Assembly: GCA_029260755.1 (NCBI GenBank)
Contig: JAJDCQ010000099.1
Span: 1-64,000 of the forward strand
Length of the DNA: 64,000 nucleotides
Direction: 5' to 3'
Origin: Planctomycetota bacterium
Lineage (GTDB): Bacteria > Planctomycetota > J058 > JAJDCQ01
In this document: one piece after another, positions 8,075 through 16,457 of the stretch
Layout of the letters: every line of letters begins with the position of its first letter
How positions within the stretch are numbered: position 1 is the stretch's first letter
The notes under the pieces: model-generated
The model's database searches: none
Told to the model about the DNA's origin: nothing
Seen by the model: only the letters and a program-made list of their open reading frames with translations
Made by a program: the position numbers and the translations under genes

Positions 8075-10849
8075 ATGCGCCGCCGAGCGCCGTTCCCTCC
8101 GGGTGCCGAGTGCCCCGTCACCGAGATGACTCGCCGTGGCTTCCTCAAGACGACCGGCGCGACCGCCGCGGCCGTCGGGGCGCTCCAGATGTATCCGGGC
8201 GAGTATGCCGAGGCCGGCGGCGCCGCCGCCGCCCGCCAGCTCCAGGCCCAGTGCCCCTACTGCGGCGTCGGCTGCGGGACGCTGATCCAGGTCGAGGGTG
8301 ACCGGATCGTCGGGATGGTGCCCGACAAGTCCCACCCGACCAACAAGGGTCTGCAGTGCATCAAGGGCCTCAACGCGAACGAGCCGATCTACAAGGATCG
8401 CCTCGAGCGCTGCCTCGTCCGCAAGGACATGAGCGATCCCCTCGAGGGGCACGTCTCGGCGACGAAGGGCCGCTTCGACGACGCGGTCTACCGCGAGGTC
8501 CCCTACGAGGAGGGCGAGGAGATCGTCGCCGAGCGGATCGCCGCGATCATCGAGGCGCGCGGCGGCAACGCGGTCGGTCTCTCGGGCTCGGGCCAGCTCA
8601 CGATGGAGGCCCAGTGGATCGAGAACCTGCTCATGAAGGGCATCCTCACCTCGAACTCGATCGAGGCGAACGCTCGCATGTGCATGACCTCGGCCGTGAC
8701 CGGCTACTTCGCGACCTACGGGTCGGACACCCCGCCGACCTCGTACGACGACATCGAGATGGCCGACTTCATCTCGTTCTGGGGCCACAACGCGCGTGAG
8801 GCGCACCCGATCCTCTTCTGGCGCGTCGCCGATCACAAGAAGAAGACCGGCATTGCGACGCTCGTGAGCGACCCGCGCCGCACTGGGACGGTCACCGGTC
8901 TCGAGGACATCGACCCGCGCAACAGTCACCACTTCGCCACGATCAACGGCGACATCTCCTACCTGAACGCGATCGCCTACGTCCTCCTCGAGAAGTACCC
9001 CGAGGCGATCATGCCGGACGAGTGGCTCGACAAGCACACCAGCGGCTGGCGCGAGTACGTCGAGGGGATCAAGGCGCGCTACAGCCCGAAGCAGGTCGTC
9101 GAGAGCGTGAAGAAGATCGACCGCGGTCGGGTGACGGTCGAGCAGATCGAGGCGATCGCCAAGCTCTGGGCGGAGGCGTCCATCAAGGGCCGCAAGCGCG
9201 GCAAGGGCGGCGTCCTCACCTTCTGGGGCATCGGCTACAACCAGATGCTCCACGGCCAGCACAACACGATCTCGATCATCAATCTCCACCTCCTCACCGG
9301 AAACGTCGGCCGCCCCGGATGCGGGAGCCACAGCCAGACCGGTCAGCCCAACGCGATGAGCGAGCGGCTGATGGGCGGGCTCACCGGCCGCCTGCCGTTC
9401 AACCGGCCGCTCGCGAACGACTCGTGGCGGTCGTGGATGAACCAGCAGTGGCGACTCCCCGAGGGCCGGCTCGACATCACCAAGGGCTACGAGAACCCGA
9501 TGGCGATCGGGATGATGGAGCGCGCCCTCAAGGACGACCTCCTGGCGATGTTCTGGATGTACACCACCCACATCCACATGCCGGACGTCGAGACCCTCGT
9601 GCGCCCGGCCCTGACCAAGATGTTCGTCGTCGTTCAGGACATCTACCGCCACGCGCCGAACAACCTCTACGCCGACGTCATCTTCCCCGCGATCACGTGG
9701 GGCGAGTGGACCGGCGGGGTCTACGTCCAGAGCGAGCGCCGCCTCTACGTCTGCGACGGCGTCTCGGTCGGACGGAACGAGAAGGGCGAGCCGCTCCGCG
9801 AGGCGCTCCCCGACATGGACCTCGCGATCGACAAGGCGAAGTCGATCGGGCGAAAGCTCGGCCTCGATGTCGACGCGATCCTCCCCTACGAGAAGACGCT
9901 CACCAACGCCTACGGGCAGAAGTTCTATGACCCCGAGGATGTCTTCCGCGACATCATCGCGGCGTCGAAGGGGTCGGACGCCGACCTCTCGGGGATGCTC
10001 GAGGTCGAGAAGAAGGACGGCGTCGGGCTCTACGAGCAGCTCCGGCGGCTGCGCGGCATCCAGTGGCCGGCGCCGAACTACGAGATCGCCAAGAAGGGCG
10101 GGACGCCGCGCCGCTACATGGATCAGGAGCACTGGGAGGGCAAGCCCTACGGGATGTTCGCCCAGAAGGACGGCAAGGCCAAGCTCAAGCTCTGCGAGCA
10201 GAGCTACGCGACGCTCGAGGAGACGTGCGCGAAGCTCGCGACCTTCGGCGAGGAGACCGGCCGCCTCGTGAAGGAGGGCGCCTCGCCGAAGGAGATCCTG
10301 GCGTCGGCGGAGAAGCAGGACTTCTTCATCGACAACATGGACCTCCTCGTCCACGCCCGCGACAACGCGCTCGTGCCCGAGGTGCCCGACCTCGCCTTCT
10401 ACGACGACGCCGACAAGACGCTCGCCGACGCGGCCAAGGAGGACAAGTACCCGTTCTGGCTCGGGCTCGGGATCGTCTACGAGCACTTCCACACCGCGAA
10501 GACGATCAGGAGCAGCACCACCCTTCGCCTCGTCCCCGAGCAGTACGTCGAGCTCAACGAGGAGGACGCGAAGCGGTGGGAGCTCGAGGACGGCGAGCGC
10601 GTCCGCGTCGTGACCCGCCGCGGGACGTACGAGGCGCGCGTCTCGGTCGGGCTCGAGTCGCTCGTGCGGCCGGCGCGGTCGGAGGTGCCGCCCGGCTACA
10701 TCTTCAGCCCCTGGAACCTCTCGGTCGCCGACAGCGCCGACCCGAGGAAGAACCGCTGGCTCGTGAATGGGGTGTCGCACCGCGCGTGGGATCCGGTCTC
10801 GGGGCAGGCGGACTACAAGAAGCTCGCCGCCCGCCTCGAGAAGATCTGA
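8075..10849 (+). CDS. napA: NapA-type periplasmic nitrate reductase (molybdopterin), 924 aa
   Basis: A Tat signal (TRRGFLKTT, residues 19-27) precedes a [4Fe-4S] motif C60-x2-C63-x3-C67-x27-C95 followed by IKG, the NapA spacing. C203 in ARMCMTSAV aligns with the molybdenum-ligating cysteine of NapA (ARHCMASAV), and the surrounding YDDIEMAD and HPILFWRV match too. SQTGQPNAM and the C-terminal WDPVSGQADYKK are further NapA/NarB/NasA-family marks. Nitrate reduction in the periplasm is the expected role, but at 924 aa it is longer than typical NapA (about 830) and quite divergent, so another substrate or the oxidative direction is possible. The start at 8075 has a strong GGGAGGAG; ATG 8126 would put the Tat motif closer to the N-terminus. 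No napB, napC or napD is nearby. Confidence 0.75.
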   Translation: MRRRAPFPPGAECPVTEMTRRGFLKTTGATAAAVGALQMYPGEYAEAGGAAAARQLQAQCPYCGVGCGTLIQVEGDRIVGMVPDKSHPTNKGLQCIKGLNANEPIYKDRLERCLVRKDMSDPLEGHVSATKGRFDDAVYREVPYEEGEEIVAERIAAIIEARGGNAVGLSGSGQLTMEAQWIENLLMKGILTSNSIEANARMCMTSAVTGYFATYGSDTPPTSYDDIEMADFISFWGHNAREAHPILFWRVADHKKKTGIATLVSDPRRTGTVTGLEDIDPRNSHHFATINGDISYLNAIAYVLLEKYPEAIMPDEWLDKHTSGWREYVEGIKARYSPKQVVESVKKIDRGRVTVEQIEAIAKLWAEASIKGRKRGKGGVLTFWGIGYNQMLHGQHNTISIINLHLLTGNVGRPGCGSHSQTGQPNAMSERLMGGLTGRLPFNRPLANDSWRSWMNQQWRLPEGRLDITKGYENPMAIGMMERALKDDLLAMFWMYTTHIHMPDVETLVRPALTKMFVVVQDIYRHAPNNLYADVIFPAITWGEWTGGVYVQSERRLYVCDGVSVGRNEKGEPLREALPDMDLAIDKAKSIGRKLGLDVDAILPYEKTLTNAYGQKFYDPEDVFRDIIAASKGSDADLSGMLEVEKKDGVGLYEQLRRLRGIQWPAPNYEIAKKGGTPRRYMDQEHWEGKPYGMFAQKDGKAKLKLCEQSYATLEETCAKLATFGEETGRLVKEGASPKEILASAEKQDFFIDNMDLLVHARDNALVPEVPDLAFYDDADKTLADAAKEDKYPFWLGLGIVYEHFHTAKTIRSSTTLRLVPEQYVELNEEDAKRWELEDGERVRVVTRRGTYEARVSVGLESLVRPARSEVPPGYIFSPWNLSVADSADPRKNRWLVNGVSHRAWDPVSGQADYKKLAARLEKI

Positions 10850-10882
10850 CCCGATCGGAACCCGAGAGAATCGAGCCGACCG

Positions 10883-11521
10883 GTGGAGATGACCCGTTCC
10901 GAGTTCATGAAGAGCGCCTTCGCCTTCGGCGCCGCCGTCGCCGCCGCCCGCTGGCTCGGCGCATCGATGGCCGAGGCGTCCGCCGACGTCGTGCGGCCTC
11001 CCGGGGCGCTGGGCGAGGACGACTTCCTCAGTCGATGCATCCGGTGCCAGCGCTGCGCCGACGCGTGCCCCAACCGCTGCATCACCGCGTTCAGCGAGGC
11101 GTCGGGGAAGCAGTTCTCGCTGGTGCCAGGGCCGGGGCAGGAGGGGACGCCCGTCATCTTCCCGCGCCGTCAGGCATGCAACCTCTGCGCGAGCGAGGGC
11201 GCGGCCGAGACGCTCCGCTGCACCGACGCGTGCCCGACCGGAGCGCTTCGGGTGGTGCCCAAGGAGCGGGAGGCGATCCAGGCGTCGGTCGTGATGGGGC
11301 ACGCCGTCGTCGACGAGAACCTCTGCTACTCCTACACGGGCAGCAGCTGCGGCGTCTGCGTCCGGGCCTGCCCCTTCGAGCGCGACGCCCTGCGGTCCGG
11401 CTTCTTCGAGCGGCCCGAGGTCACGGCGGATCGTTGCGTCGGGTGCGGGCTCTGCGAGCGGTCGTGCGTTCGCTACCCGCAGGCGATCACGGTCGTGCCG
11501 TCGCGGGAGCGGCAGCGATGA
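10883..11521 (+). CDS. NapG-like ferredoxin-type protein, first copy, 212 aa
   Basis: It has four cysteine clusters of [4Fe-4S] ferredoxin type, starting with CIRCQRCADACPNRC (52-66) and ending CVGCGLCERSC (near 186-196), as in NapG/MauM proteins that pass electrons from quinol to periplasmic nitrate reductase. The N-terminus has a hydrophobic stretch (AFAFGAAVAAARWLGA) but TRSEF instead of a twin-arginine motif, unlike ordinary NapG. The start may be GTG 10883 or ATG 10889; neither has a well-spaced ribosome site. It follows napA by 33 bp and overlaps the next gene by 4 bp. Confidence 0.8.
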   Translation: MEMTRSEFMKSAFAFGAAVAAARWLGASMAEASADVVRPPGALGEDDFLSRCIRCQRCADACPNRCITAFSEASGKQFSLVPGPGQEGTPVIFPRRQACNLCASEGAAETLRCTDACPTGALRVVPKEREAIQASVVMGHAVVDENLCYSYTGSSCGVCVRACPFERDALRSGFFERPEVTADRCVGCGLCERSCVRYPQAITVVPSRERQR

Positions 11522-12120
11522 GCCTCTCGCGCCGCGAGCTTCTCGGACGGCTCGGCCTGGCCACCGTCGGCCTGGGCGGGCTGGCGTGGCTCCAGCTGGC
11601 CGGCCGGTCCCACGCCCCGACCGCGTTCGCGCCCGGCGCGGCGCGCCGCGGCGTCCTCCGTCCGCCGGGGTCGCTGCCCGAGGATGAGTTCCTCGCGCGC
11701 TGCATCCGGTGCCAGCGGTGCGTCGAGGCCTGCGAGCCTCGCGCGATCCGCCTCGTCGGGGGCGAGAGCGCGCACGCCGGGACGCCCGTCATCGTCGCCG
11801 AGGAGCGGGCCTGCAACCTCTGCCTCCGCTGCGGGCCCGCGTGTCCGACCGGCGCGATCGCGATCCTCGCCGACCGGAGCGACGCCGCGATGGGCGAGGC
11901 GATCGTCGACGAGGATCTCTGCGTCAGCCACAACGGCTCCGGCGTCTGCGGGGCCTGCTTCACCGCCTGTCCCCTCAAGGGAAGGGCGATCGTCCAGGGG
12001 ATCTACAACGCTCCCGAGGTCCGACCCGAGCACTGCGTCGGGTGCGGGCTCTGCGAGGAGGCGTGCATCGTCCATCGCGACAAGGCGATCCGGGTTCACT
12101 CCGGCAGGAGCTGGTCATGA
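11518..12120 (+). CDS. napG: NapG-like ferredoxin-type protein, second copy, 200 aa
   Basis: A Tat signal (SRRELLGRLGLATVGLGGLA) is followed by four [4Fe-4S] cysteine clusters beginning CIRCQRCVEAC and ending CVGCGLCEEAC. It is a clear paralogue of the preceding gene (shared RPPGxLxEDxFLxRCIRCQRC) but with an intact twin-arginine motif. It is predicted to be a periplasmic electron carrier working with the NapH-like protein encoded next, whose start overlaps its stop (ATGA). The two copies may form a hetero-oligomeric relay, or one may carry the other through the Tat system. Confidence 0.83.
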   Translation: MSLSRRELLGRLGLATVGLGGLAWLQLAGRSHAPTAFAPGAARRGVLRPPGSLPEDEFLARCIRCQRCVEACEPRAIRLVGGESAHAGTPVIVAEERACNLCLRCGPACPTGAIAILADRSDAAMGEAIVDEDLCVSHNGSGVCGACFTACPLKGRAIVQGIYNAPEVRPEHCVGCGLCEEACIVHRDKAIRVHSGRSWS

Positions 12121-13826
12121 GCGAGCGCCGCCGCCGGATCCCCATCTGGCCGTTTCGACGGATCGTGCAGATCTCCGTCGTCGCGCTCCTCATCGCGCTG
12201 CCGGTGATCTCCCGCTACCGCCACTACCTCTCCGCCCGCGAGCTCGACGACCTGATGGAGCGATGGGACGGCTCGGTTCAGGGCGAGACGCTCGCCTTCA
12301 CCGACGCGGCCGTCCGGGTGGGGATCGCCGACGGAGAGGGTGGCGTCGAGACACGTCGCCCGCGCCAGGCGGTCCTCGAGCGGACGCGGCAGGTCGGCGG
12401 CTCGGCCTGGTCGGCGAACCTCTTCGGCCTGTCGCTGACCGACCCGCTCGCGGGCGCCGAGAGCGCGGTCGCCTCGCGGGCGCTCCCGTGGGTGCTGGTC
12501 GTCGGTCTCATCGTCCCGCTGCTCGTGACGCTCATCCTCGGCCGCGTCTTCTGCGGGTGGGTCTGTCCCGGCGGGCTGCTCTTCGACATCGGCGAGAAGA
12601 TCCGCTGGGGCCTGCGGCGCGGGCTCGAGATCCGGCCGCTCGAGGTGGAGCTGTGGTCGGCGACGAAGTACGTCCTCCTCGGCGTCGGGCTGCTCGTCGC
12701 GGCCGTCTCCGGCGCCACCGTGCTTCGTGGGATCTACCCGCCGGCGATCCTCGGGCGTGAGGCGCATGCGTTCGTCGAGGCCCTCTTCGACCGGGCCGAG
12801 TCGGGCCGTCCGGGCTTCGCCGTCGTCGGGATCTCGGCGGGGACCGTCCTGCTCCTCGTGATCCTGGCGGTCGAGGTGCTCGTCGCGCCGCGCTTCTTCT
12901 GCAAGACCATCTGCCCCGGAGGGGCGCTCTACTCGCTCCTCGGCCGGGCGCGCCTGCTGCGGGTTCGCCGGCGCGAGGCGGACTGCACCGACTGCACCCT
13001 GTGCGACAACCGCTGTCCGCGCGGGATGCTCCCGATGACCGACGTCACCGGCAGCGAGTGCGATGCGTGCGGCGTCTGCGTCGATGTCTGCCCGACCCAG
13101 GCGCTCGTGTTCCGGCCCGGCTGGAGCGGCGACAAGATCGTCGGGCCGTCGGCTCCGACGGCTCCGGATCCGGCCGAGGCGTTCCCGGCGACCGGCGGGG
13201 GCGTGGCGGCGGCCGCCGGTCCCGCCCTCGGGACGATCGCGGTCGCGACGGCGCTCGTCACGGCCGTCTTCGCCGCGGCGCCGCGTCCCGCGCTCGCGCA
13301 CCACATCATGGGTGTCCCGCACTACAGCTACGACGAGAACTACCCCCAGGCGCCCGTCCTGAAGCTCGTCGACACGGTCGGCGACTGGCAGCTCCAGCTC
13401 ACCGGCTACCCGGGTAACCCGGTGCCGGGCGAGCCGACCGAGCTCCACGTCTACGTGGTGCGCGAGCTGGATCGGGCCGTCTACGACCTCCCGGTCTCGG
13501 TCACGATCCGCCAGCAGCACCTCGGCGGGAGCCGCGAGACGATCTTCGGCCCGGCCGACGCGCGCCGGAGCGAGAACGTCTTCAAGTTCTATCCGACCTA
13601 CCCCGAGGAGGGGCACTACGAGGTCACGATCGGCTTCGAGGACGGCGCCGAGGGGATCTCGACCCTGACCTTCCCGCTCGTCGTCGGCGAGCCGGGCTCG
13701 CCGTGGGTGCCGGTGGCGCTCTTCGGCGGCGGGCTCGTCCTGCTCCTGCTGGTCGTCCGCGCGATCAAGATCAAGCAGGCCCGCCGGGCGCGTGCGGCGG
13801 CGCGGCGCGAAGGGGGGACGTCGTGA
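12117..13826 (+). CDS. napH: NapH-like polyferredoxin with C-terminal periplasmic domain, 569 aa
   Basis: Residues 1-330 are NapH-like: several membrane helices, two CxxxCP motifs facing the cytoplasm (FCGWVCPGG and FCKTICPGG) and two ferredoxin clusters (CTDCTLCDNRCPRG, CDACGVCVDVCPTQA). NapH oxidises quinol and feeds NapG. After about residue 345 comes an unusual extension of about 220 residues: a hydrophobic alanine-rich helix, then HHIMGVPHYSYDENYPQAP, a beta-sandwich-like domain and a final membrane helix (about 525-550) with a basic tail. The extension resembles YtkA/FixH-type periplasmic domains seen near c-type cytochrome genes; its histidines could bind metal. It overlaps both neighbours by 4 bp. 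Confidence 0.8.
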   Translation: MSERRRRIPIWPFRRIVQISVVALLIALPVISRYRHYLSARELDDLMERWDGSVQGETLAFTDAAVRVGIADGEGGVETRRPRQAVLERTRQVGGSAWSANLFGLSLTDPLAGAESAVASRALPWVLVVGLIVPLLVTLILGRVFCGWVCPGGLLFDIGEKIRWGLRRGLEIRPLEVELWSATKYVLLGVGLLVAAVSGATVLRGIYPPAILGREAHAFVEALFDRAESGRPGFAVVGISAGTVLLLVILAVEVLVAPRFFCKTICPGGALYSLLGRARLLRVRRREADCTDCTLCDNRCPRGMLPMTDVTGSECDACGVCVDVCPTQALVFRPGWSGDKIVGPSAPTAPDPAEAFPATGGGVAAAAGPALGTIAVATALVTAVFAAAPRPALAHHIMGVPHYSYDENYPQAPVLKLVDTVGDWQLQLTGYPGNPVPGEPTELHVYVVRELDRAVYDLPVSVTIRQQHLGGSRETIFGPADARRSENVFKFYPTYPEEGHYEVTIGFEDGAEGISTLTFPLVVGEPGSPWVPVALFGGGLVLLLLVVRAIKIKQARRARAAARREGGTS

Positions 13827-15781
13827 GCGCTCGCGGTCGGCTCGCCGTCGCCTTCCCGTGGCTCGTGCTCGCGATCACGATCGGCGTGATCGTCTGGGAC
13901 CAGACGCGCACGCGCGAGACGATCGTCCTCGACGCGTCTCCGGTCGCGGCCCCCGATGGCGCCGCGACCGCCGCGGCTGCCGTGGCCGTCGATCCGGTGT
14001 GCGGGATGGACGTGCGTCGGAGCGCGTCCTACCGGGTGGTCCACGAGGGCGTCGAGCTGGCGTTCTGCTCGACGTACTGCCGCGACGAGCTCGTGGCGAG
14101 CCCCGAGAAGTTCGTCGGCGCGAGCGCCGCGGCGGCGCCCGTCGCGGCCGACGGCGGCCACACGATGCGCGGGATCCCCGCGTGGCTCTATCAGCTCTCG
14201 CTCGCCCTGATCATCGTGCTGTCCTTCGGGACGTTCGAGCTCCTCTCGTGGCTCGGCTCGCGCCGCGACGGCGCGGCCGCGACGGAGACGCCCGCGACCG
14301 CGGCGCGCGTCGACCTCCTCGGTCGCGGGGTGCTCTACCGCCTCGTCCGGTCGCCGCTTCCGCGCTTCGCGGCTCAGGTCGTCTCGGCGAGTCTCTTCAT
14401 CCTCGTGATCGTCGCCGGGCTGTTCGGCCATCAGAACCCGGCGATGAACATCGCGCCGCTCCTCACCTGGACGATCTGGTGGGCCGGGCTGATCTTCGTG
14501 ATCCTCTACGCCGGAAAGGCGTTCTGCACCGTCTGTCCCTGGGACGCGATCGCGACGTGGATCGAGCGACTTCGTCCGTGGGGACCGCGCGGTGAGGGCG
14601 GTGGCCTCAGCCTTGGCCTGAGATGGCCACGAAGGCTGCGCAACATCTGGCCGGCGGTGATCCTCTTCGTCCTGCTGACCTGGGTGGAGCTCGGCCTCGG
14701 CATCACGATGATCCCGCGCGCCACCGCCTGGCTCGCCCTCGGGATGCTCGGGATGGCGGTCGGCAGCATCCTCCTCTTCGATCGGAAGGCGTTCTGCCGC
14801 TACGGCTGCCTCGTCGGCCAGGTGAGCGGTCTCTACGCGCAGTTCTCGAGCATCGAGCTCCGGGTGACCGACCCGACGGCGTGCGCCACGTGCACGACGA
14901 TGGACTGCTACAAGGGCAACGAGCGCGGCGAGGGATGCCCGACGTTCGAGTTCCCCAAGACGATGAACCGGAGCACCTACTGCACCCTGTGCACCGAGTG
15001 CATCCGCACCTGCCCCCACGAGTCGATCTCGATCCGGGCGCGCCCGTGGGCGGCCGACCTGGTCGCCGACCCGGTGGCCGCGAGCGGTCCGAAGGCGAAG
15101 ACCGGGGCCGTCGGCCCGCTGAGGCCGGTGCGGAGCGTTCTGCCGACCGGTCGGAGCGACGAGGCGACCCTCGCGGTGGTGCTCCTGTCGATGACGTCGT
15201 TCCACGGCCTGACGATGACGCCGTCGTGGCCGCGCTGGAACGAGGCGATCGCCGACTTCGCCGGCGTGGCGATCTCGATCAGCTTCGCCGCCGTGATGCT
15301 CGTGGCGATCATCGTGCCGATCGCGCTCTTCTGGGCGCTGTCCGCGGCCAGCGCGGCGCTCCTCGGCGAGGTCGGGGGCGTCCGGGGCGTCTTCTTCCGC
15401 TACGCGGCGGCGCTCCTCCCGATCGCGCTGTTCTACCACCTCGCCCACAACGCCGAGCACCTCCTGGTGGAGGGGCCCAAGGTGCTCGCCCTGGCGAGCG
15501 ACCCGTTCGGGTGGGGCTGGAACCTCTTCGGGACGGCGGGCTGGAGCGTGCCGCCGCTGATCACGCTGGAGGGCCTCTGGGTGATCCAGGTCCTGTTCGT
15601 CGTGATCGGTCACGTCTACGGCCTGTGGATCTCCGAGCGGATCACCCGAGCCCTCGTTCCCGACGACCGCCGCCGCGCGTTCGTCGGGCAGCTCCCGATG
15701 CTGGCGGCGATGGTCGTCTTCAGCGTCGTGAGCCTCTGGTTGCTCTATCAGCCGATGGAGATGCGCATCTCCGCCATGTGA
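13823..15781 (+). CDS. YHS-domain / NapH-NosR-like membrane iron-sulphur fusion, 652 aa
   Basis: The order is N-terminal membrane anchor (about 9-24), YHS domain (about 55-95, DPVCGMDV and FCSTYCRDEL), then helices with two CxxxCP-like motifs (FCTVCPWD, FCRYGCLVG) and two ferredoxin clusters (CATCTTMDC and CTLCTECIRTCPHE), then about six more helices to the C-terminus. This is the NapH/NosR/RdxA kind of quinol-linked membrane ferredoxin with a periplasmic YHS domain added. It starts at GTG 13823 overlapping the previous stop (GTGA). Neither NosZ nor a copper enzyme is nearby, so a NosR function is unlikely; it probably feeds the same nitrate reductase or complex III. The role of the YHS domain is unknown. 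Confidence 0.75.
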   Translation: MSARGRLAVAFPWLVLAITIGVIVWDQTRTRETIVLDASPVAAPDGAATAAAAVAVDPVCGMDVRRSASYRVVHEGVELAFCSTYCRDELVASPEKFVGASAAAAPVAADGGHTMRGIPAWLYQLSLALIIVLSFGTFELLSWLGSRRDGAAATETPATAARVDLLGRGVLYRLVRSPLPRFAAQVVSASLFILVIVAGLFGHQNPAMNIAPLLTWTIWWAGLIFVILYAGKAFCTVCPWDAIATWIERLRPWGPRGEGGGLSLGLRWPRRLRNIWPAVILFVLLTWVELGLGITMIPRATAWLALGMLGMAVGSILLFDRKAFCRYGCLVGQVSGLYAQFSSIELRVTDPTACATCTTMDCYKGNERGEGCPTFEFPKTMNRSTYCTLCTECIRTCPHESISIRARPWAADLVADPVAASGPKAKTGAVGPLRPVRSVLPTGRSDEATLAVVLLSMTSFHGLTMTPSWPRWNEAIADFAGVAISISFAAVMLVAIIVPIALFWALSAASAALLGEVGGVRGVFFRYAAALLPIALFYHLAHNAEHLLVEGPKVLALASDPFGWGWNLFGTAGWSVPPLITLEGLWVIQVLFVVIGHVYGLWISERITRALVPDDRRRAFVGQLPMLAAMVVFSVVSLWLLYQPMEMRISAM

Positions 15782-15800
15782 GCGGGGAGCGGGGAGTCCG

Positions 15801-16457
15801 ATGTCGTCGTCATCGAGATTCAGCCGTCGTGCATCGTTCCGGATGGGCCTCGCGGCCGCCGTCGACGGGCTCACATCGAGCGTCGGCGCGGTCGGGGCGG
15901 CCCTCGGGAAGCTCGCCGACGAGCCGGCCGCGCCGCGGCCGAAGACGCCGTGGGGCGGCGCCCGGGCGGTGTCGGCGAACGCCGATTCGGAGCTCGGTCG
16001 TGGCCTCCTCCGGCCGCCCGGGGCGCTCGCGGAGCGCGACTTCCTCGCCGCGTGCACCCGGTGTGACGAGTGCGTGAAGGTCTGCCCTCACTTCGCGATC
16101 CGGAAGGCGGGGCCGGAGCTCGGCGAGGCGGTCGTCGGGACGCCGGTGATCGTCCCACTCGAGAGCCCGTGCCTCATGTGCGACGGGCTGCCGTGCATCA
16201 CGGTCTGCGAGCCCGGCGCCCTCCGCCCCCCCACGGACGGCTTCGCTCCGATCGGGATCGCGGTGGTCGAGGCGGACCGCTGCCTCCTCGCCCAGGGGCA
16301 GCCGTGCCGGGTCTGCGAGGAGCAGTGCCCGGAGCCGCGGGCGATCGAGCTCGGCTTCCCGGGGAGCCTCCCGCACGTCCGGCGCGCCGCGTGCACCGGA
16401 TGTGGCGTCTGCGCGGTCGCGTGTCCCGCGTCCGCCCTCGAGGTGGAACGACGATGA
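15801..16457 (+). CDS. NapG-like ferredoxin-type protein, third copy, 218 aa
   Basis: The N-terminus (FSRRASFRMGLAAAVDG) is Tat-like. A long linker follows and then four [4Fe-4S] clusters, from CTRCDECVKVCP (about 85-96) to CTGCGVCAVACP (near the end). It shares the RPPGALxExDFLxxC opening with the two earlier copies. A good ribosome site (GGGGAG) lies six bases before ATG 15801. It is the last nap-type gene before alternative complex III, and its stop overlaps the actA start (ATGA), tying the two modules into one transcript. Confidence 0.78.
   Translation: MSSSSRFSRRASFRMGLAAAVDGLTSSVGAVGAALGKLADEPAAPRPKTPWGGARAVSANADSELGRGLLRPPGALAERDFLAACTRCDECVKVCPHFAIRKAGPELGEAVVGTPVIVPLESPCLMCDGLPCITVCEPGALRPPTDGFAPIGIAVVEADRCLLAQGQPCRVCEEQCPEPRAIELGFPGSLPHVRRAACTGCGVCAVACPASALEVERR

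Noticed and set aside
7673..11302. Minus-strand open frame of 1209 codons opposite napA
   Set aside because: Antisense shadow of napA; Leu/Arg/Val/Asp-rich with no domain, while the plus strand has full NapA motifs.
13823..15781. Assignment of the YHS-polyferredoxin as NosR
   Set aside because: NosR has a periplasmic flavin-binding FMN domain and lies with nosZ; neither is here. The YHS domain and nap/act context point elsewhere.
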